DNA from: Cymodocea nodosa
Taxonomy: Eukaryota > Streptophyta > Magnoliopsida > Alismatales > Cymodoceaceae
Direction of reading: 5' to 3'
Assembly (NCBI GenBank): GCA_036874045.1
Contig: CM072335.1
Location: 1,260,001-1,324,000 of the forward strand
DNA length: 64,000 nucleotides
This document shows positions 1 to 11,556 of the stretch, in pieces; positions within the stretch are counted from its first letter, which is position 1, and the number at the start of each line of letters is the position of its first letter. Both the position numbers and the translations under genes were made by a program. The notes beneath the pieces are model-generated. The model saw only the letters and a program-made list of their open reading frames with translations. It was not told where the DNA came from and did not search any database.

Positions 1-267
1 TTCATGTAAAAATTACAAACAGAAATCCCCATCTTAACACATCCCTGTCTCCAGATCACCCCCTTCTGTCAATATTTTCAACTTATACTTCCATTGTTTT
101 CATTTCCTTGTAGAGATGAAATACTTTTCTCAACTACTACGAAATAGACACCTAATTACACTTCAGTAATATCAAACTGATACACTGAGCAGATTAAAAC
201 AAAATAATATAAACAATATGCCATAGAGTGAAGAAGATCACACAAATGCTCAAGAATGATGCTTTAC

Positions 268-3200
268 CTGCTATTGTCTCTTCTCGTATCTGAAATGTCT
301 GAATTCACACCAGTATCCTGTGTTACCTTCATAGCTTCCACATCTTTCTGTAAGCATATATCCAGTAATTAAATAAGGAAATTATTTTGATAAACTAAAT
401 ACAAAATGGAAGAGTATTTTTTCTCTCAAAAGATGAAATATGGCACTCTTGATATATTTAATTTGGATTTAAAAAAATAATCCATGTATAGTTAATAGGT
501 ACATGACAAGGGAGGATGGGAGGTGAAAACAAATTAAGCAGAATATAACACCATGTTACATGGGAAACAGAAGTTATAATTTACAGTGGAATAAAAGATT
601 ATAGAATAATGTATTCCTGTTGTACAGAGATCCTGAATCTCAGGATTGAACCAAAGTTAAAAGCTTATTACAAGAATTAAAAATGAAACCAACTTTTACA
701 AATATTTATAAAACTACTACTAACAATCCTTTTGAGTAATGTAGGATGATTTAGCAGCAAAAATAGGAAGTTAGCAAGTCAAGAAAAAATTTCATTTTGA
801 TGGGGGCTCACTCTTTTTTTTCATGTGATTGTTTGAAGCAACTAAATTTTCATTATAATACGAAAATGTCATCTCATTAAAAGCTCATAATATATATTGT
901 AAATGATTATGATGTTGTTCAAACTAAAAAAGTCGTAACATTTCCAAAACATAAAAAGAAAATATAACAATGACAATTCAAATCATAATCCCACTACATG
1001 GAATCAACTATATGAATCTTTTTCTTATATATACTACTATCTATCATCAAATCTTCAGTTAAATTACATAAATTTAAATCTTTTCTTACAATTTCAAATC
1101 AAGTAGTTTATGTCTACCTCTATTTCTTTTAATTTCTTCTACATTAATTAATTTTGATCTTCTAATTGGCACATTCATTGATCTCCTAAAGATATGATCA
1201 AATAACTTAAACCAATTTTCTCTATTCCTTATAAAAACATAAATAACAGAACTAAAAATCTTGAACAGAATATCTTATTGAACAAATTGGACAATAAGCT
1301 GGAATTTCTTGCATCCAAAATACACTTAGTTGAATATGCATAAAAAGCAAGCTTAAATTATCTTTGTTTTTTGACTCTTGTAGAAAAATCAGAAGACTAG
1401 GAAGGGAATAGAAAGAAAAGGGGTAAAGTTGTTTTGAAATCTCACTAATATCTTTTCAGCCTCTTCATGTTTTCCTTTCAGACGTAACTGTAGAGCCTTT
1501 GCTGCTAACTGATTTGAACTTAATCCAGAAGAGGGAGCAGGCACCTCGCTGTTTTCTGCATTAGTTTTAGAAGATTCTGCCACAGTGTACTTGTCATCCC
1601 CCTCGCTATCATAAGAAGTATCAGATGCAACATTTTTCTTTGAACAAACAAATTTCTCCATAAAGCTTCCATCATTAGAAAACTTATTTATGTTGGATAG
1701 TGCTGCAGAAATCACTGAGGTATTTTCAGAACCACGGTCCCTTCCTTTTCTCCAGCTAAAAGATTCATTTTTTGGTTTTCTCATTTGACGATTCCGTGAG
1801 GATATATCCTGCAAGCAGTCTTCCCTCTTGGCATGTTCCTCATTGGCACATTTTTCTCCCATCATTTTACCCACAGAATTTTCTTGTGCTTCAGTTTGAC
1901 CCCTTTTTCGGTCATATATGGCATGTAAGTGTGCTTTAGCAGGAGCAGCTTTATGAGATGTCACAGATAGTGCCAAGTGACCCAAGGAACCCCATCGTTC
2001 CTCAACAACCTACATAAAAGGGGTCATGTGCAGGCATATAGTACATAGGATAAAAACATCCCAATTTTCAGAGGACCCAATAGGATCTACCTCATCAAAT
2101 TTTCTTCCTTCTCGTTCAGCTTGTTCCCTTGCACGTTTCAATGCTTTGAGCCGCCAACTTGCACCACCATCACCAACCAGTGAAGAAGAATGAAGATGAT
2201 GCTTGTTCTGTTCTCCTTGAGATGCTTCATCTGGATATCCAGTACCATTGTCTCTAAGGTATGGGTTCAATTCTCTGGAAATTGATTGTTTTTCTACCTA
2301 TAACAAAGCAAAAGCAACAAAAATAAACATAAATATGATGAATCATGGGTTCAACAACAATAACTTTTAAAAGTGAGCCACCTCAACTAAGCATCATATA
2401 TTTTGCATGGAAAATTTAAAAATACATACAAAATAACAAATTCAAAAAATGGGAACCGTTAATTTTTGCCAAGGAAAATATATAAATTGAAGATTCTTGT
2501 AACTGAAAAAATGATTGATAAAACAACAATATGCCTACTTTTACAGTGTTACCCAATCAATTACTAATCAGCCTTTTAACAAATTCAACTTTCACTCTTG
2601 TTTTCTAACAATAGATATTCCAAGTTGTCATCTGTAAGAAATATTTACAATATTCTTTCAAATTATTCAATTTAACATACTTTAATTTCAATTTGAAGAT
2701 TTTTTTTCTAAGTTGTGATGTTATATTGAACCAAACATAACTGAGTTGATGGTTACAAGTTTACGTTGTCATTTCCCTAGAACAGATAAGAAGACATGCA
2801 CAATTTCTTTTAGGTTAAAGTGAAAAAAATCAAGTTATTAGATCAAAGGAAAGCTCATTTAAGGAAATAAACACTTTGATAAGTAGAAGGATAAAGATAT
2901 GAAGACAACACAACTCTACTATTAAAAGATATCAAAATTTTAGAAAGTGTTACCTCCACGGGCTTAGACACTTGAGCAATATCACTAACTGAAGCATTAT
3001 CATCTTGTTTGTTCACTGGCTTATTCATCCAGTCCAAACCCATTTCATTCCTAGAAATCACATGAATCTCCTCAAAAGCAACATCATTGCTGCCTTCTGC
3101 ATGTAAAAATAGAAAAGCTGTTGATTTCTTCATGATGAATCAATATGTTGATTAGGGCATAATGATCATTAGAGTTTCCATTACACAATCAAGAATATAA

Positions 3201-3827
3201 ATACAAGACTATATGGATCTTTTTTATCAGATTACCCATTTACACCATTTACATAATAATAACAACATAAACTAAAAAAGAGGCATTTTACCATCTTTTT
3301 TCTTCCTCTTTTCCTTTCCAAACCTTCTTCCAACTCCATCATAAGCCTTGTCAGATGATGAATTACCCTTTTCTATTTTCTGAGATTCCCTACTACTTTT
3401 ATAGCTGGTTTTCTCAATATCTGAAATGCTCTCACTTTCACTGTAGGAGTCCAAAGACGAATCTGAAGAATCTTCCTTGGAGGAATACCACTTCTTTCTC
3501 TTTTTCTGAGTCTTCTCTGGCTTATCTTCACTATCTGAGTCACCAACATGTGATGATTTCCTCCATTTGCTTTTCTTATGTTTATCTTTTCTACTCTTAG
3601 ACCGCCTTTGATTTTCTAGCTGTAAATCTGAACCACGAGTTTCACCTCCCTGCACAATACTCATAGACCACCATAAGAACCACTAGAATTCAGACAATAA
3701 CAGTGGAAAAAACAAATATATAACGCTTTTTCTTTTGATATTGACAGATCTGTAACATGTGTATCAAGAGCATTTTACGTACACCATGGAGCCGATCTCT
3801 TGATATGAATTTCACTCCCGAGAGCAT
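268..3827 (-). CDS. CWF19L2: CWF19-like protein 2, N-terminal part (gene runs off the left edge)
   Basis: Likely spliceosome-associated CWF19-like protein acting on pre-mRNA or lariat turnover in the nucleus; this role is from family knowledge. Six exons read on the minus strand: 3827-3783, 3649-3292, 3096-2954, 2297-2091, 2009-1446 and 347-268, all with GT-AG introns and matching phases, giving about 465 residues. The start is MLSGVKFI, as in plant CWF19 proteins. Residues about 20-130 are Lys/Ser/Glu-rich (SKSRKDKHKKSK, KKRKKWYSS). Exon 4 carries RELNPYLRDNGTGYP and a basic ALKRAREQAEREGRKF helix; exon 5 ends with NQLAAKALQLRLKGKHEEAEK, diagnostic of the family. The C-terminal CwfJ (HIT-like) domains lie beyond position 1. 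No in-frame stop was seen, so the gene looks intact as far as it is visible. Confidence 0.88.
945..1240 (-). mobile_element. 3' end of an RTE-type LINE (relic) in a CWF19L2 intron
   Basis: Read on the minus strand, about 1100-1230 encodes ENWFKLFDHIFRRSMNVPIR followed by a RGRHK-like stretch. This resembles the C-terminal end of plant RTE-clade LINE reverse transcriptases (W-F-G-H-V-x-R-R-P and R-G-R-P-K). Further 3' come IHIVDSM and the untranslated tail TGGGATTATGATTTG, typical of the 3' end shared by RTE LINEs and dependent SINEs. In-frame stops show it is dead. It lies in the intron between CWF19L2 exons 5 and 6. Confidence 0.55.
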
Positions 3828-5990
3828 TGTTTTATTCTACAAGGAACAGCACCAACAACACAAACGTTAATAGACAATTTGGATATCAATTAATACTTAA
3901 GAAAAATTTACAAGCACATTTCAAAGATCCATGGCACCCAATACACAATTTTCAGGTATAAGCCAAAAAAAATTGAAGGCTACACTGGAATTAGAAGGAA
4001 ATAAATTTCAAGTCTAGGCACATCTCCCCCTATCTCTATCACTATTGTCAAATATCCCAAAAAACTTTTCTGCAATAATTTTCTAGTTTCCAAAACAGAA
4101 ATAAATCTGGAAGAGGATTTACCTATTCTACCAAAATAGAATTCCGACAGTTTCAGAATCTGAAAACATTTTTTTTCCTATAGCAATCAACACTTGCATG
4201 ATAAGTCACCAATCAATCCATACTAAGGATCATATCAAAGTCTCTCATCTCTAAAAGAAACAAATTTGTTGGAATAACTTAGTCATCAATGGCAACTGAT
4301 TCAGCAGGAGTCCTAACTGACAACTCAACCGAAGGTCCCACAGACCAAGCCACAAGATTAGTATAATACCCAACTAATAAAAATAAACTACTCTCACGTT
4401 AAATAGGTCTTATTTCCAAAAGTCAAATTTATGCTCTGATACCAATTTAAGTGTCATACTCTCAAATAAATTAGAAATGACAATTACTGTAAAACAAAAG
4501 AAGAAAATTTGCACATTTTTAAATAAAAATGTGAAAACCTTTGCCTTTATTTTGCTAGGCAAAGGTACCTATGCATACTGCAACTTTAAAAAGTTCTACA
4601 ATAACAAAAACCAAAACAATATTTACAAAATTTAAATCGATTCCAAACATACTTTCCTGTAGGTCTATACATGGTATGTTCACATCTGTAAATAAAACTA
4701 TTCACAATATTTTAAGTGCAAAACCATCATACAACTACTCTCCTTGGTTACATTACAATTAACTACAATCTACACCCGTACAAGCATATTTAAATCGTGC
4801 TTGTATGAGCTTCAACCATGAATCACTTTATGCCTTAGGATCTAGGTCTAAAACAACCATATAAGAAGAAGGAAATTAAAGCTTAGTAAATATAATCCTA
4901 AATGTCAACAATAGAAACTACCCATAACAATGTAGCAAATAAACAGATGACAATACATTATGGTAAGAAATAAAGAACAGCAAATATTAGTTCATGTCTT
5001 ATCATATAATTGTTACAACATACTTATACTTAAGTATTTGCATCCAAATGCAACAGTCATCTACCGCCTTATGATAGGCCCTAAGTCAACTCACATATTA
5101 TATCATGCCACATACCACCCTGTGATGGAGCCTGAGTTGATTCACACAATCCATCTTGTCACATGATACCCTATGACGAGGCCTGAGCTATCTAGCTCAA
5201 CTCATTGTACATAGCTTTTGGTTGCAACTACTCTCTAAAGTGACAAGCAAATATAACAATTAATGAATTTAAACTCCTCTAACAAGCTTAGTTAACAAAA
5301 ATTATGCTATTTTTACCATAAAGGTTTATGTTCCATAAATTATCTACATTTAGTTTCTTTTCAACAAGCCAACATTTGCCAACCCATTATTGAGATTGTC
5401 ATCAATCATATATACCATTAATTACAAATCAGCTCCCAAATGAAGCTATTTAGGCATATCTTAGTCATCTCGATAATAAGTTTTTATTAACAAAATTTAT
5501 TTGCTAGCACATATGTGTAATTTATCTTGAATTACACAAAACCAAGTTGTTATATATCAACATAGCACAAGCATCAACAAGCAAAGCATGCACTGTAAGT
5601 AACCACTTTGACATAAACAAGGAAAATACTTACCGATGAGCTTAAACCCAAGCTCCAATCCCTTTTTCCTCCCTCCCAAAGCACACCAACACGTCGAAGA
5701 AAACCCTCCAAGCAAGACCCAATAGACGAGGTCGTTACCTCCTCCTACGCGGAACGCCGGCAGCTCGTTTCTCCACGCCCAACCGAAGCTCGCACAGACA
5801 GAGCTCCGCGCGCCTCCATTGCCGTCGATTCCACCTACGCAAGCACGAGCACACCGATGTAAACCAACGCCTGCCTCCCTCGCGCGAACAACCAGACGGA
5901 ACGCGCGACGCACCTCCGGCAATCGGTGCTCTTCCCTCGCGCAGAATCACCTGCGGACGCACAAACTCGCCCTGTAACGGAACTCTCGAG
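3828..5990 (-). promoter_or_regulatory. 5' UTR exon and leader intron of CWF19L2
   Basis: A GC-rich block at about 5634-5990 ends in a good minus-strand donor (CTCATCG|GTAAGT, exon end 5634). An acceptor (TTGTAG) sits at 3838-3837, only 9 bases before the ATG at 3827. This implies an untranslated first exon and an intron of about 1.8 kb in the 5' UTR. The GC-rich exon has open frames in several frames, but none resembles a known protein. The transcription start is inferred from the drop in GC near 6000, not observed. Apart from a possible retroelement relic, the intron holds only AT-rich sequence. Confidence 0.6.
4433..5215 (-). mobile_element. Possible LTR-retroelement relic (PBS plus LTR-like repeats)
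   Basis: On the minus strand 4445-4433 reads TTGGTATCAGAGC, the initiator-Met tRNA primer-binding site of many plant LTR retroelements. It is preceded within a few bases by a plausible LTR end (TATGACA). The presumed LTR side (4450-5215) contains three imperfect repeats of about 60-70 bases around 5065-5210, built on CCTATGAnGnGGCCTGAG-like phrases. No coding remnant and no second LTR were found, so this may be a fragment or a TRIM-like element inside the CWF19L2 leader intron. Confidence 0.4.
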
Positions 5991-6047
5991 CTGTGCCGAC
6001 CTCAGCCTGAATTTGGGGGAATTTTATTTGGGAAAACGTGGCTGCGA

Positions 6048-6355
6048 AAGAAAATGATTTAAGTGATTAAAGATTAAGTTAAATGATAAAAAGTATTAAT
6101 TATGTGATTAAATTAAATAATTTAATATAATGATTAGATTAACTTAATTAAGGATTAATTGAGCACTTATATTAATTATTTAATAAATAAATGATAAGAT
6201 TATATTATTTAAATATTAATTAAGTGATCAAATTAAATAATTAATCAAGTGATTAGATTAAATAATTTAAAGATTAATCAAGTGATTAAATTAAATGATT
6301 TAAATATTAAATTATATGATTAATTAAGTAATTTAAGTAAGCTTTAAATGATTAA
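6048..6355. repeat. AT-rich imperfect minisatellite
   Basis: About 300 bases made almost entirely of variants of TTAATCAAGTGATTAAATTA separated by AATAATTTAAA-type spacers, with an irregular period of roughly 30-40 bases. It lies between the divergent CWF19L2 and glycine-rich genes, next to the GC-rich CWF19L2 first exon. The rest of the gap up to 6790 is AT-rich with no recognised gene. Confidence 0.65.
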
Positions 6356-6797
6356 TAGATTAAGGAAAAGCAAAAGGAAAGCGACAAGTTAATAAAGAAA
6401 TAAAGTTCAACAAATTAGGATAGACACAATCAACGCTAAGAAAAGCCTTCCATAATATTGACCAATTATTGAGTATTAAAGTAAGTTGTCAACGTATAGA
6501 TTTTATTACTAATAAATGTATAGCCTAAGTAAATGAATAAATTCTATTATCTATCAACCTAATTAGCGAAAGCTTAAATTAATTTTCCTTGAGTTAGTTA
6601 CGTATCTTAATTTACCTTTTTTTATGAAATATGATTGATAATTGAAGCAAAATTGAAGGAAGAGCATGTTCATCTAATTTTACAATTCATAAACAACGAG
6701 GACATCCAGGACTGAATTTCAATAAAAAAAACTACCGACGGATCAAAATGCAAATCCACTATTCTTTTTATTTAATCCTCCCTGCGTTCCAATCCTC

Positions 6798-6798
<1 letters not shown>

Positions 6799-6850
<52 letters not shown>
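6799..6850. repeat. (GA)n microsatellite in the 5' UTR of the glycine-rich gene
   Basis: About 25 GA units end 22 bases before the ATG at 6873. GA/CT tracts just downstream of the start site are common in plant promoters, and a second one lies in the GIF1 leader at 35131-35160. Open frames through this tract on either strand are artefacts of the repeat. Confidence 0.9.
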
Positions 6851-6853
<3 letters not shown>

Positions 6854-6872
6854 CATTGTCGAACGCCCGAAG

Positions 6873-9141
6873 ATGCCTTTCTGGGGTGGAGGAGGTGGAT
6901 CCGATGAGGCGGATGACTACGACGAGTACGATCCCACCCCCTACGGTGGCGGCTTCGATCTCTACCTCACTTACGGTCACCCGCTCTCCCCATCGGAAGA
7001 GATCTGCTACCCCATCACCACTTACGAGGATGCCGACTACGAGCGTCCCACCTATGGATCCGACGCCCAGCCCTCGGCCTACGTTGGTGGGTATGGAGGT
7101 CTCCAAGAGGGGGGTGGATATGGAGGTGGGGGAAGAATTCCCCAGGTGGAGCCGGAGTATGCGTACCAGATGAAACAAGAGGAGGTGAGATATGACTATG
7201 GTGGTGGTAGCGGTGGCGGTTATGGGGGCGGGGGTGATGGCTATGGCGGTGGTGGCGGTGGCGGTTATGGGGGCGGGGGTGATGGCTATGGCGGTGGGGG
7301 CCGTGGCGGTTATGGGGGCGGGGGTGATGGCTATGGCGGTGGGGGCCGTGGCGGTTATGGGGGCGGGGGTGATGGCTATGGCGGTAGGGGCGGTGGCTAT
7401 GGAAGGAGCGAAGAAGGTCAGCATGGGTATGGGAGGGGCGAGGAAGGGTTTGGGAACGAGTACAGGAGGAATGAGGAGTACGGTTATGGAGGTGGGAGTG
7501 GTTATAGGAAGAACGAGGAGTACGGTTATGGAGGTGGGAGTGACTATAGGAGGAACGAGGAGTACGGGCATGGTGGCGATGGGTATCGGAGGAGTGATGA
7601 GTATGGGCATGGAGGGGAGGAAGGTGAAGGAAGGTATCAGAGGCCGGGTTACTACGGTGGCGAGCGGGAAGAAGGTTACGGTCGCCCGTCGCATGTGAGT
7701 GCTTATTATCGAATTGTTTTGATTTTGTCTTAGATTTGTATTCATTTATAGTGAAATAAGAAGAGAAATGCCTTTTCATGATAGATTTAATACAAAATTG
7801 ATTTTATCGGAGCGAGTAGTATCAGATAGCTTGCAGGTTATTCTGTGGCTTCTTTTTTTTTTGGACGTCGCTCTACATGTTTGAAGAGTCTTATTGGTCG
7901 GTATAGCCTTAGAGAAATGGGATTTTCTAGGATGAACCGAACAATATTCTGAATGATTTTCCTACCAACAACTTTGCATCTTCATATTCAAGCCTTGTTT
8001 CCTAGTAACGCCAAGTTACAATGGAAGGCAACCTTTGCCAACAGCCTAACCTCTTAGTAGGTGAAGCTTGAAAACCACCCCAAAAGGTCATTTACAAGAT
8101 GTTATGGATATAATGTGTCATAAGAACATAAACTTCTTCTATTTCTACAATTGAATTTTGTTGCAGTTCAGTAATAGTTTGAAAATGTAAAATGCCTTGT
8201 TGCCATCTATTGTTTTTTCACACTATAGTAATTTGGATTTAAAAACAGGTATATATGGTACGTATAAGATGTCTCAGGGATAACCCTGCTAAGCCAAAAC
8301 TGGGCCATAATGTCTGCAATTACCTGCTAATAAATCATTTTCTTTGTCTAAATTGTGTTTGCCATTCTTTTTCTTACACAAAATGGTTAATTTGTCCCCA
8401 AGTCAGGAAAGGGAAAAACTATGTTCTATCCTACTTGAATAAGGATACGGAAACCATTTTTTTTCTACTTATGGCTATGACTTTATTTTTATTATTGTTA
8501 AATTGCTTACCTGCAACTCAAATGTTTTATGTTGAAATTTTACATAATATCAGAGTATATTCACATACATTCAAACACTTGTAGGTAGTAAATAAGCCAC
8601 CAATGAGAAAAGTATTGGAAATAGCTGTATATCGTCTAAAAGGAGATTGAACTTGAGTTTAACATGTTGATTTCTTTCGCTCATTATAGATTGGTTTTAA
8701 ATTAGAATTTCATACAGCCTAAAGGAATATTCAGATGATTTATTGTTCCAAAGGTTATTGACTTACCTTCCTTGGCATCAAGTTTTATTTTAGGCATATT
8801 TTTCCTTTTTCTTCTGTTTTTTTAATTATTTGTACTCTACTTGTTTTCCTTACTAGAGGGAAGTAAATGGAATCGAAAAGGGTAGAGTTAAAAACAGTCC
8901 TCGCACCATATTATTTCTACATGTATACATACCATCCTCTTCCTAAACCGATCTGATTTAACTTTCAAGAGCTTAGCTTGCTTAGTTCCTTCGGAATTTT
9001 GTTCTACAATGATATAGAATAAATGCACAGTGCTTTTATTAACACACTATATATTGGGTCCGTTTTATTTTTTCTCAGGGCCGTGATGATGACTCTGCTT
9101 ATGAGAAGCGTGGTTACTACCGTAGGCAGTATGACGAATGA
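6873..9141 (+). CDS. Glycine-rich protein, At5g39570 (PLDRP1)-like
   Basis: Two exons, 6873-7694 and 9079-9141, with a 1384-base GT-AG intron in phase 0, give 294 residues. The N-terminus MPFWGGGG is followed by acidic DEYDPTPYGGG and by LTYGHPLSPSEEICYPI, the signature of plant proteins like Arabidopsis At5g39570, a mostly disordered protein reported to bind phosphatidic acid and be regulated by phospholipase D. Residues about 110-175 are Gly/Tyr repeats (GGYGGGGDGYGGGGR) and about 190-250 are EYGYGGGS/YRRNEEY repeats. The last exon adds GRDDDSAYEKRGYYRRQYDE. The start was chosen by family match and frame; the upstream in-frame ATG lies before the GA tract. No membrane segment or signal peptide is visible. 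Its molecular function is unproven here. Confidence 0.82.
7206..7395 (+). repeat. 45-bp in-frame tandem repeat in the glycine-rich gene
   Basis: Nearly identical 45-base units encode GGYGGGGDGYGGGGR, in about four copies with the last one diverging. Near identity at the nucleotide level suggests recent expansion or homogenisation. A looser 39-42 base repeat encoding EYGYGGGSGYRRNE follows at about 7470-7610. Confidence 0.85.
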
Positions 9142-10760
9142 CGGCGAGCCATTCTTCTCCTCTCAGTTATGTGGTGCAGCTTAAATACCTCATCTATGAT
9201 CTAGTAAATAAAGGTGAGGGTGCCCTTGCTGGCGACTGCCGTGTTCCTTTTGTGTTTCCAGCTGATTATATGAGCTGGATTTATCCTTGTGTTGTCTCTA
9301 TGTTTGTCCTGAACTGGTTGTATGTTTCATAATTAAAGAATTTCCAAATCATGGGAATGTTTTTATTGGAAACAGATGGAGCCTGCATGCAATATTTTAT
9401 GCTATTAAAATACTTAAGGATGTGCTTATGATGCTTGAAACAGATTCCATTATGAAAGGTTTGAAAAAGCACCATCTCTATGAAAGGTTCTATACATCTG
9501 TCGTTTCTCAACGCATTTTTCTAAACAAAAATTTTATTTTTTTCTCTTTCTTTCTGGATGGTAAATATTTCTCAAAACATGGAGTGGGAATTAAACCCAT
9601 GTTTGCATTTCTCTTGACAAAGACTCCGTTCTTCCTTCTTTCTGGATGGTAATTATTTCTCAAAATATGGAATAGGAATCAAACCCAAGCTTAAGTTAAA
9701 ATTGAGATACTGATGGAAGTATTTTATCATATCTGAAAAGGCTGACAATAAGTCTTTTCGAAATTGATAATTTGTTATGTTTACAAACAATGGATCGAAT
9801 CTAATTACAAATTGGAAAGATTTGTATAAGTTTTACGCTTCGTCGTTAATAAAATCATTAGGTATAAATAAATATGTCAGGTGCCTGTAACTTTATTGAT
9901 GAAATAGTCTTTTCTCTTAAAAAAAATTATGTTCTTTTTAACCGACACACAGGAAATATTTTGGTTGGAAGACTAAAACTTTATGCCACACCGGGCGCAC
10001 TACTTTGATCAAGTCTTCACTCTGGTTCCATTGTAGATTATTTTTTCTCCACCATGCTTGTTAGTAATAAAGATCAGTGCAAACAAGTTAATAATCCTCT
10101 TCATTACCTACGTTCTCTACCCTTATACATGTTGCGTGCTATGTAACGAAGAAAAAATGGAATCTTCATCTCATTTATTCATTGAATGTTATTCCACCAG
10201 TGTAATATTTCTTTCATTACCTCCCCAGAGTTTCATTTTTGGGCGGAAGTAACCACAGATGTACGGCAGAGGTTGTGAACGAACGACTGATGCTTATTCT
10301 TCTGGTCAACCGACAAGCAAAAGAATTATGTTAGATCCAAAGTTAAATAAAAGCATTGATGTAAGAAAAATTCCGTGCTTACTCATCACATTCTTGCATG
10401 CGAGCCCATGCATGGCAGTGTAGTGACACCTCCAAGGAAGAGAGAGAGAGAGAGAAGATTCTGGTCAAATGATATTCCATTCAATTACATTGATTAGCTT
10501 AATAGATAGGTTAACATAAAATAAGAATGTTTTACAAACCCTTTCATCTGATATTATTCTTTTGATAATGACAATGCTTTTACTAAAAATATCAAGATAT
10601 TGCAGTTTGATTTTCTACCATATTATGAGCGTGTAAAAAGATATTGTTGAAAAAAAAATAACAAGAAATGATGAGAAATGAAAATAGCAATGCATGATAG
10701 GACATTATAAGAAATATAAGGTCATTTATGCATTAGAGGAAATTATCAAAAAATAAAAAA
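9142..10760. other. 3' flank of the glycine-rich gene; intergenic with repeat fragments
   Basis: The 3' UTR probably ends within about 200-300 bases of the stop. At 9546-9600 and 9636-9690 a phrase (TTTCTGGATGGTAAnTATTT, then CTCAAAAnATGGA) occurs twice about 92 bases apart, in direct orientation. No host gene is recognised. A small LINE fragment (10058-10252) lies here, and a short GA run is at 10439-10455. Confidence 0.5.
10058..10252 (+). mobile_element. LINE zinc-finger (zf-RVT) fragment
   Basis: A short open frame includes CVLCNEEKMESSSHLFIEC, which matches the C-x2-C...H-x4-C zinc-knuckle pattern at the C-terminus of plant L1-type LINE ORF2 proteins. Nothing LINE-like continues on either side, so it is a small truncated relic. 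Confidence 0.5.
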
Positions 10761-11556
10761 TGAGATGTTTGTGTAATTGTAGGAAATGACAAAAAATGTA
10801 TTATTAAATAATTTTTTAAATATTAAATAATAAATTGACAAAAATTACTGCTAACTTGATAAAAATGATAGGAAATTAAAAATTTAATAATTTTTAAAAA
10901 ATTAAATAATAACTTAGAAAATATTATATTTGAAAAGTAATATTTTAAATATTATAGTATATATTAATATTTCATTAAATATAGATGTAACATGTGAAAT
11001 AATATATTTGTAATTAACATAAACAACATTGTTCATTATAATCTAAATTTTTTCAGAAATAATATGTTAATGTATTATTTAATATTATTAAGTTGTGTTG
11101 GAATTAATTTACTTATTTAACATATTATTAAGTTGTTGAATATCTTAATATATTATTTATTCTTATAACATTAATGTTATTATATTTTAATGTATTATAA
11201 TCTAGTATCATTTTTCAACATTATTTTTTATTTTAATCTATTGTAACTACAATATATTGTTATTTATTTATTATTATAATTATACTTCTTGATATCATGT
11301 TAATGTTATTATTTTAATGTATTATAATCATAATATGTTATTTATTATTGTAATTATAATTATTATATTTTAATTTATTATAATTATATTGATAATTATA
11401 TATTATAAGTTTATATTATTTTTCATTGTTTCTAAATGGATGAGGTAAAAAATGATAGAAAATGTTTTCTTTAATACAAAAGAAAATAACGAAAAAAATT
11501 TTCCATCGTTTCTTTCCTCTCTATTTTCCATTATTTTTGGTTGCACAAACTCCTCT
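10761..11556. mobile_element. AT-rich TIR element, family A, copy 1
   Basis: The right end, read inward, is AGGAGTTTGTGCAACCAAAA then ATAATGGAAAATAG. The left end is weaker: GATGTTTGTGTAATTGTAGG then AAATGACAAAAAATG. The interior is nearly pure AT and non-coding. The ends resemble those at 22767, 63451 and 63930 in this window, so I treat it as a non-autonomous terminal-inverted-repeat element. The left boundary is uncertain and could be as early as 10640. Confidence 0.45.

Noticed and set aside
5557..5962. Arg/Gly-rich frames (75 and 121 codons) on the minus strand
   Set aside because: They lie in the proposed GC-rich 5' UTR exon of CWF19L2 and run into the leader intron; no recognisable protein.
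6768..7779. Long antisense open frames (254 and 325 codons) opposite the glycine-rich gene
   Set aside because: They mirror the GC-biased Gly repeats and the GA tract; Thr/Pro/Ile and His/Ser runs are what the reverse strand of such repeats yields. No start context or family match.
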